Shown here: positions 62,548 through 64,000 of the stretch, piece after piece
Layout of the letters: every line of letters begins with the position of its first letter
Position numbering within the stretch: position 1 is the stretch's first letter
NCBI RefSeq assembly: GCF_013177695.1
Contig: NZ_WOEY01000058.1
Span: 62,001-126,000 of the forward strand
Direction: 5' to 3'
Length of the DNA: 64,000 bases
Source: Paraburkholderia solitsugae
GTDB lineage: Bacteria > Pseudomonadota > Gammaproteobacteria > Burkholderiales > Burkholderiaceae
Notes under the pieces: generated by a model
Seen by the model: only the letters and a program-made list of their open reading frames with translations
What the model was told of the DNA's origin: nothing
Databases searched by the model: none
Program-made: the position numbers and the translations under genes

Positions 62548-63405
62548 TCAGACAGGCCCGTGTAACCAGGCCAGCAGATCCCGGCGCGAGCTCACGCCGA
62601 GTTTGACGAACGCGCGCTTGACGTAGGTCTCGGCAGTGGATTTCGTAATCCCCATCGCATGGCCGATGGCCGCGTACGTGTCGCCTCGCACGACAGCCGA
62701 ACAGACGGCGCGCTCGCGTTCTGACAGCATGACGCCAAACTCGTCGAGCCGGATCGCAAGAAGGTCCGGGGCGCCGGCAGGGTGGTCACATGGCTGCACA
62801 GCATCGATGGACTGCCGGGCATGAAGCGCGGCCAGTGGCAAAAGGACATCGCCGAGCAGGCGAACGCGGGCCATTTCGTTCAACGAGAACGACGGCATGC
62901 GGCGCGACCGGCTCAGTGAAATCGAATAGTGCGCGCCAAATACGGTGCGCAATAGCACGCACTCTTCACGAAACTGCCTGGGCTCAAAAATCGCCTCGCG
63001 CAATTCATGATCGGTCGTGTTGTCGGCCGAGCGCTGGATCACTTCTACGGCGTCTGGCGGCGGCACCCGGGTCATGACCGGATCACGCCCGGCGAAACGG
63101 CGCAGATAAAGTCGCATGATGTCCCGCTGCTGCGCTTGCTCTGTGTTGGCGACGTGACTTCCGATCCACTCGGCACGGTGTCCACGAGGCGTGCAATCAG
63201 TCGGTATCAACCGCAGGACGTGGAGCGAATCGAAATCCGCAAAGCGCCGGACGAACTGGCTCAGTGCGGTGACGAACCGGGGCGTGCCAACACCCTCGAC
63301 GACAGGCGCTAGCGCCTGGAACGCGATGGGATCGATGGCGAATCCCTGCTTTGGCGGTTGAGCGAGGTGGATCATGATCGCAAACAGGAGGTGGCTGCGA
63401 TCCAT
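62548..63405 (-). CDS. LuxR-type helix-turn-helix regulator
   Basis: A 285-residue protein. An N-terminal ~200-residue domain of unknown type precedes a C-terminal LuxR helix-turn-helix: 'LSERERAVCSAVVRGDTYAA' and 'MGITKSTAETYVKRAFVKLG'. There is no receiver domain. The start is uncertain (TTG 63423, ATG 63405 or ATG 63375, none with a strong ribosome binding site). It sits between the porin gene (convergent) and agmatinase (same strand upstream), so it may control this locus. Confidence 0.85.
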   Translation of the reverse strand: MDRSHLLFAIMIHLAQPPKQGFAIDPIAFQALAPVVEGVGTPRFVTALSQFVRRFADFDSLHVLRLIPTDCTPRGHRAEWIGSHVANTEQAQQRDIMRLYLRRFAGRDPVMTRVPPPDAVEVIQRSADNTTDHELREAIFEPRQFREECVLLRTVFGAHYSISLSRSRRMPSFSLNEMARVRLLGDVLLPLAALHARQSIDAVQPCDHPAGAPDLLAIRLDEFGVMLSERERAVCSAVVRGDTYAAIGHAMGITKSTAETYVKRAFVKLGVSSRRDLLAWLHGPV

Positions 63406-63547
63406 AACACGTCGATCCGGCAATCCGTCGATGGCGTGCTGGGCCGCTCCGACCGATGATACGCGCTCGCCATGCGCGATTCACTCGGTAGTAGCCCGGC
63501 CCTGCTCCTGACAGCGCATCAATGGCGCTCACGCGCGAAGAGGGCAG

Positions 63548-64000
63548 TCAGGCGCTCTGCCTTGCACGCTGGCGGAACAGACAAATCAGGTCGGAGGCGA
63601 TATGCGCGGCGGCCAGCGCCGTGATGTCGGCATGGTCGTAGGCTGGCGCCACCTCCATGACGTCGGCACCAATCAGATCGATGCTGCCCAACGCGCGAAT
63701 GATGGCGAGTGCCTGCGCCGTCGACAATCCACCAGGCACCGGGGTGCCCGTGCCCGGTGCGAACGCCGGGTCCAGGCAGTCCACGTCGAACGTCAGATAG
63801 GCGGGCCGGGTGCCGACCACCGACTTGATCTGTTCGATCGTGGCAGATACGCCGTGCCCATGAACCCACGGTGCATCGAGGATATTGAAGTTCATGAAAT
63901 CATCGTTCCACGTGCGGATGCCGATCTGAACCGAGTGCACTGGATCGATCAGCCCGTCTTTCACCGCTTTGTAGAACATCGACCCATGGTTCAAGCTGTC
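63548..64000 (-). CDS. speB: Agmatinase / ureohydrolase, 5' end outside the window
   Basis: The C-terminal ~150 residues of an arginase/agmatinase-fold enzyme. It shows 'SLNHGSMFYKAVKDGLID' and the Mn-binding motif DxDxxDPxxAP in 'TFDVDCLDPAFAPGTGTPVP'. The frame stays open to the window edge. Family members hydrolyse agmatine to putrescine and urea, or guanidinobutyrate to GABA; residues seen do not decide between them. In context it could make a diamine for the aminotransferase and aldehyde dehydrogenase encoded next door. Confidence 0.9.
   Translation of the reverse strand, partial: DSLNHGSMFYKAVKDGLIDPVHSVQIGIRTWNDDFMNFNILDAPWVHGHGVSATIEQIKSVVGTRPAYLTFDVDCLDPAFAPGTGTPVPGGLSTAQALAIIRALGSIDLIGADVMEVAPAYDHADITALAAAHIASDLICLFRQRARQSA

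Overview
The window looks like a chromosome or megaplasmid segment of a Burkholderiaceae bacterium, most like Paraburkholderia or Caballeronia. The basis is high-GC coding, long antisense open frames, a 'MKKTLL...AHAQSSVTLYG' porin, DUF4148 and phasin proteins, and the PHB and anthranilate genes. This is inferred from gene families, not from a database search. I saw no rRNA, tRNA or CRISPR array.

1-5,700: a loose accessory region. It holds the end of a zinc alcohol dehydrogenase, two UspA proteins, an HPF/RaiA-like protein, a DUF4148 protein, a tiny two-gene operon (54 and 69 aa), and eroded remnants of an aminoglycoside-phosphotransferase-like ATPase, a CBS protein and a redoxin. About 880 bases (4,815-5,696) have no convincing gene but contain a perfect 21-bp palindrome.

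5,700-20,700: accessory catabolic and regulatory genes. There is a secreted alpha/beta hydrolase. A two-component anthranilate 1,2-dioxygenase cluster (antC, a hemerythrin, antA, antB and a convergent AraC regulator) is followed by an NTF2-like protein and a fragment of a second AntR-like regulator. Next come a 942-aa winged-helix/ATPase/TPR regulator, a LuxR protein with a degenerate receiver, a BNR-propeller protein paired with a MoaD/ThiS ubiquitin-like protein, and an ECF42-type sigma factor with its YCII partner.

20,700-50,800: central carbon metabolism on two strands around a LysR gene. Leftward from 33.4 kb run aceE, aceF, a dihydrolipoyl dehydrogenase with two lipoyl domains, a phasin, a malic enzyme with a phosphotransacetylase-like domain, an extra lipA, a TRIC channel, an IS5-like fragment and a CynX-type transporter. 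Rightward run gcl, hyi, glxR, a glycerate 2-kinase, pyk, eno, dctA, a thiolase, allantoicase, ureidoglycolate lyase, acetoacetyl-CoA reductase, PHB depolymerase and malate synthase A. Together these encode a nearly complete route from allantoate or glyoxylate through tartronate semialdehyde, glycerate, 2-phosphoglycerate, PEP and pyruvate to acetyl-CoA, with branches to PHB and malate.

50,800-64,000: a polyamine- or amide-type uptake and catabolism locus. A tandem double-IclR regulator diverges from an ABC transporter (ATPase, two permeases, binding protein), amidase, class III aminotransferase, aldehyde dehydrogenase and porin, followed by a LuxR regulator and a partial agmatinase on the minus strand. 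A perfect 12-bp inverted repeat lies over the likely sigma-70 promoter of the transporter operon and is a strong candidate IclR operator.
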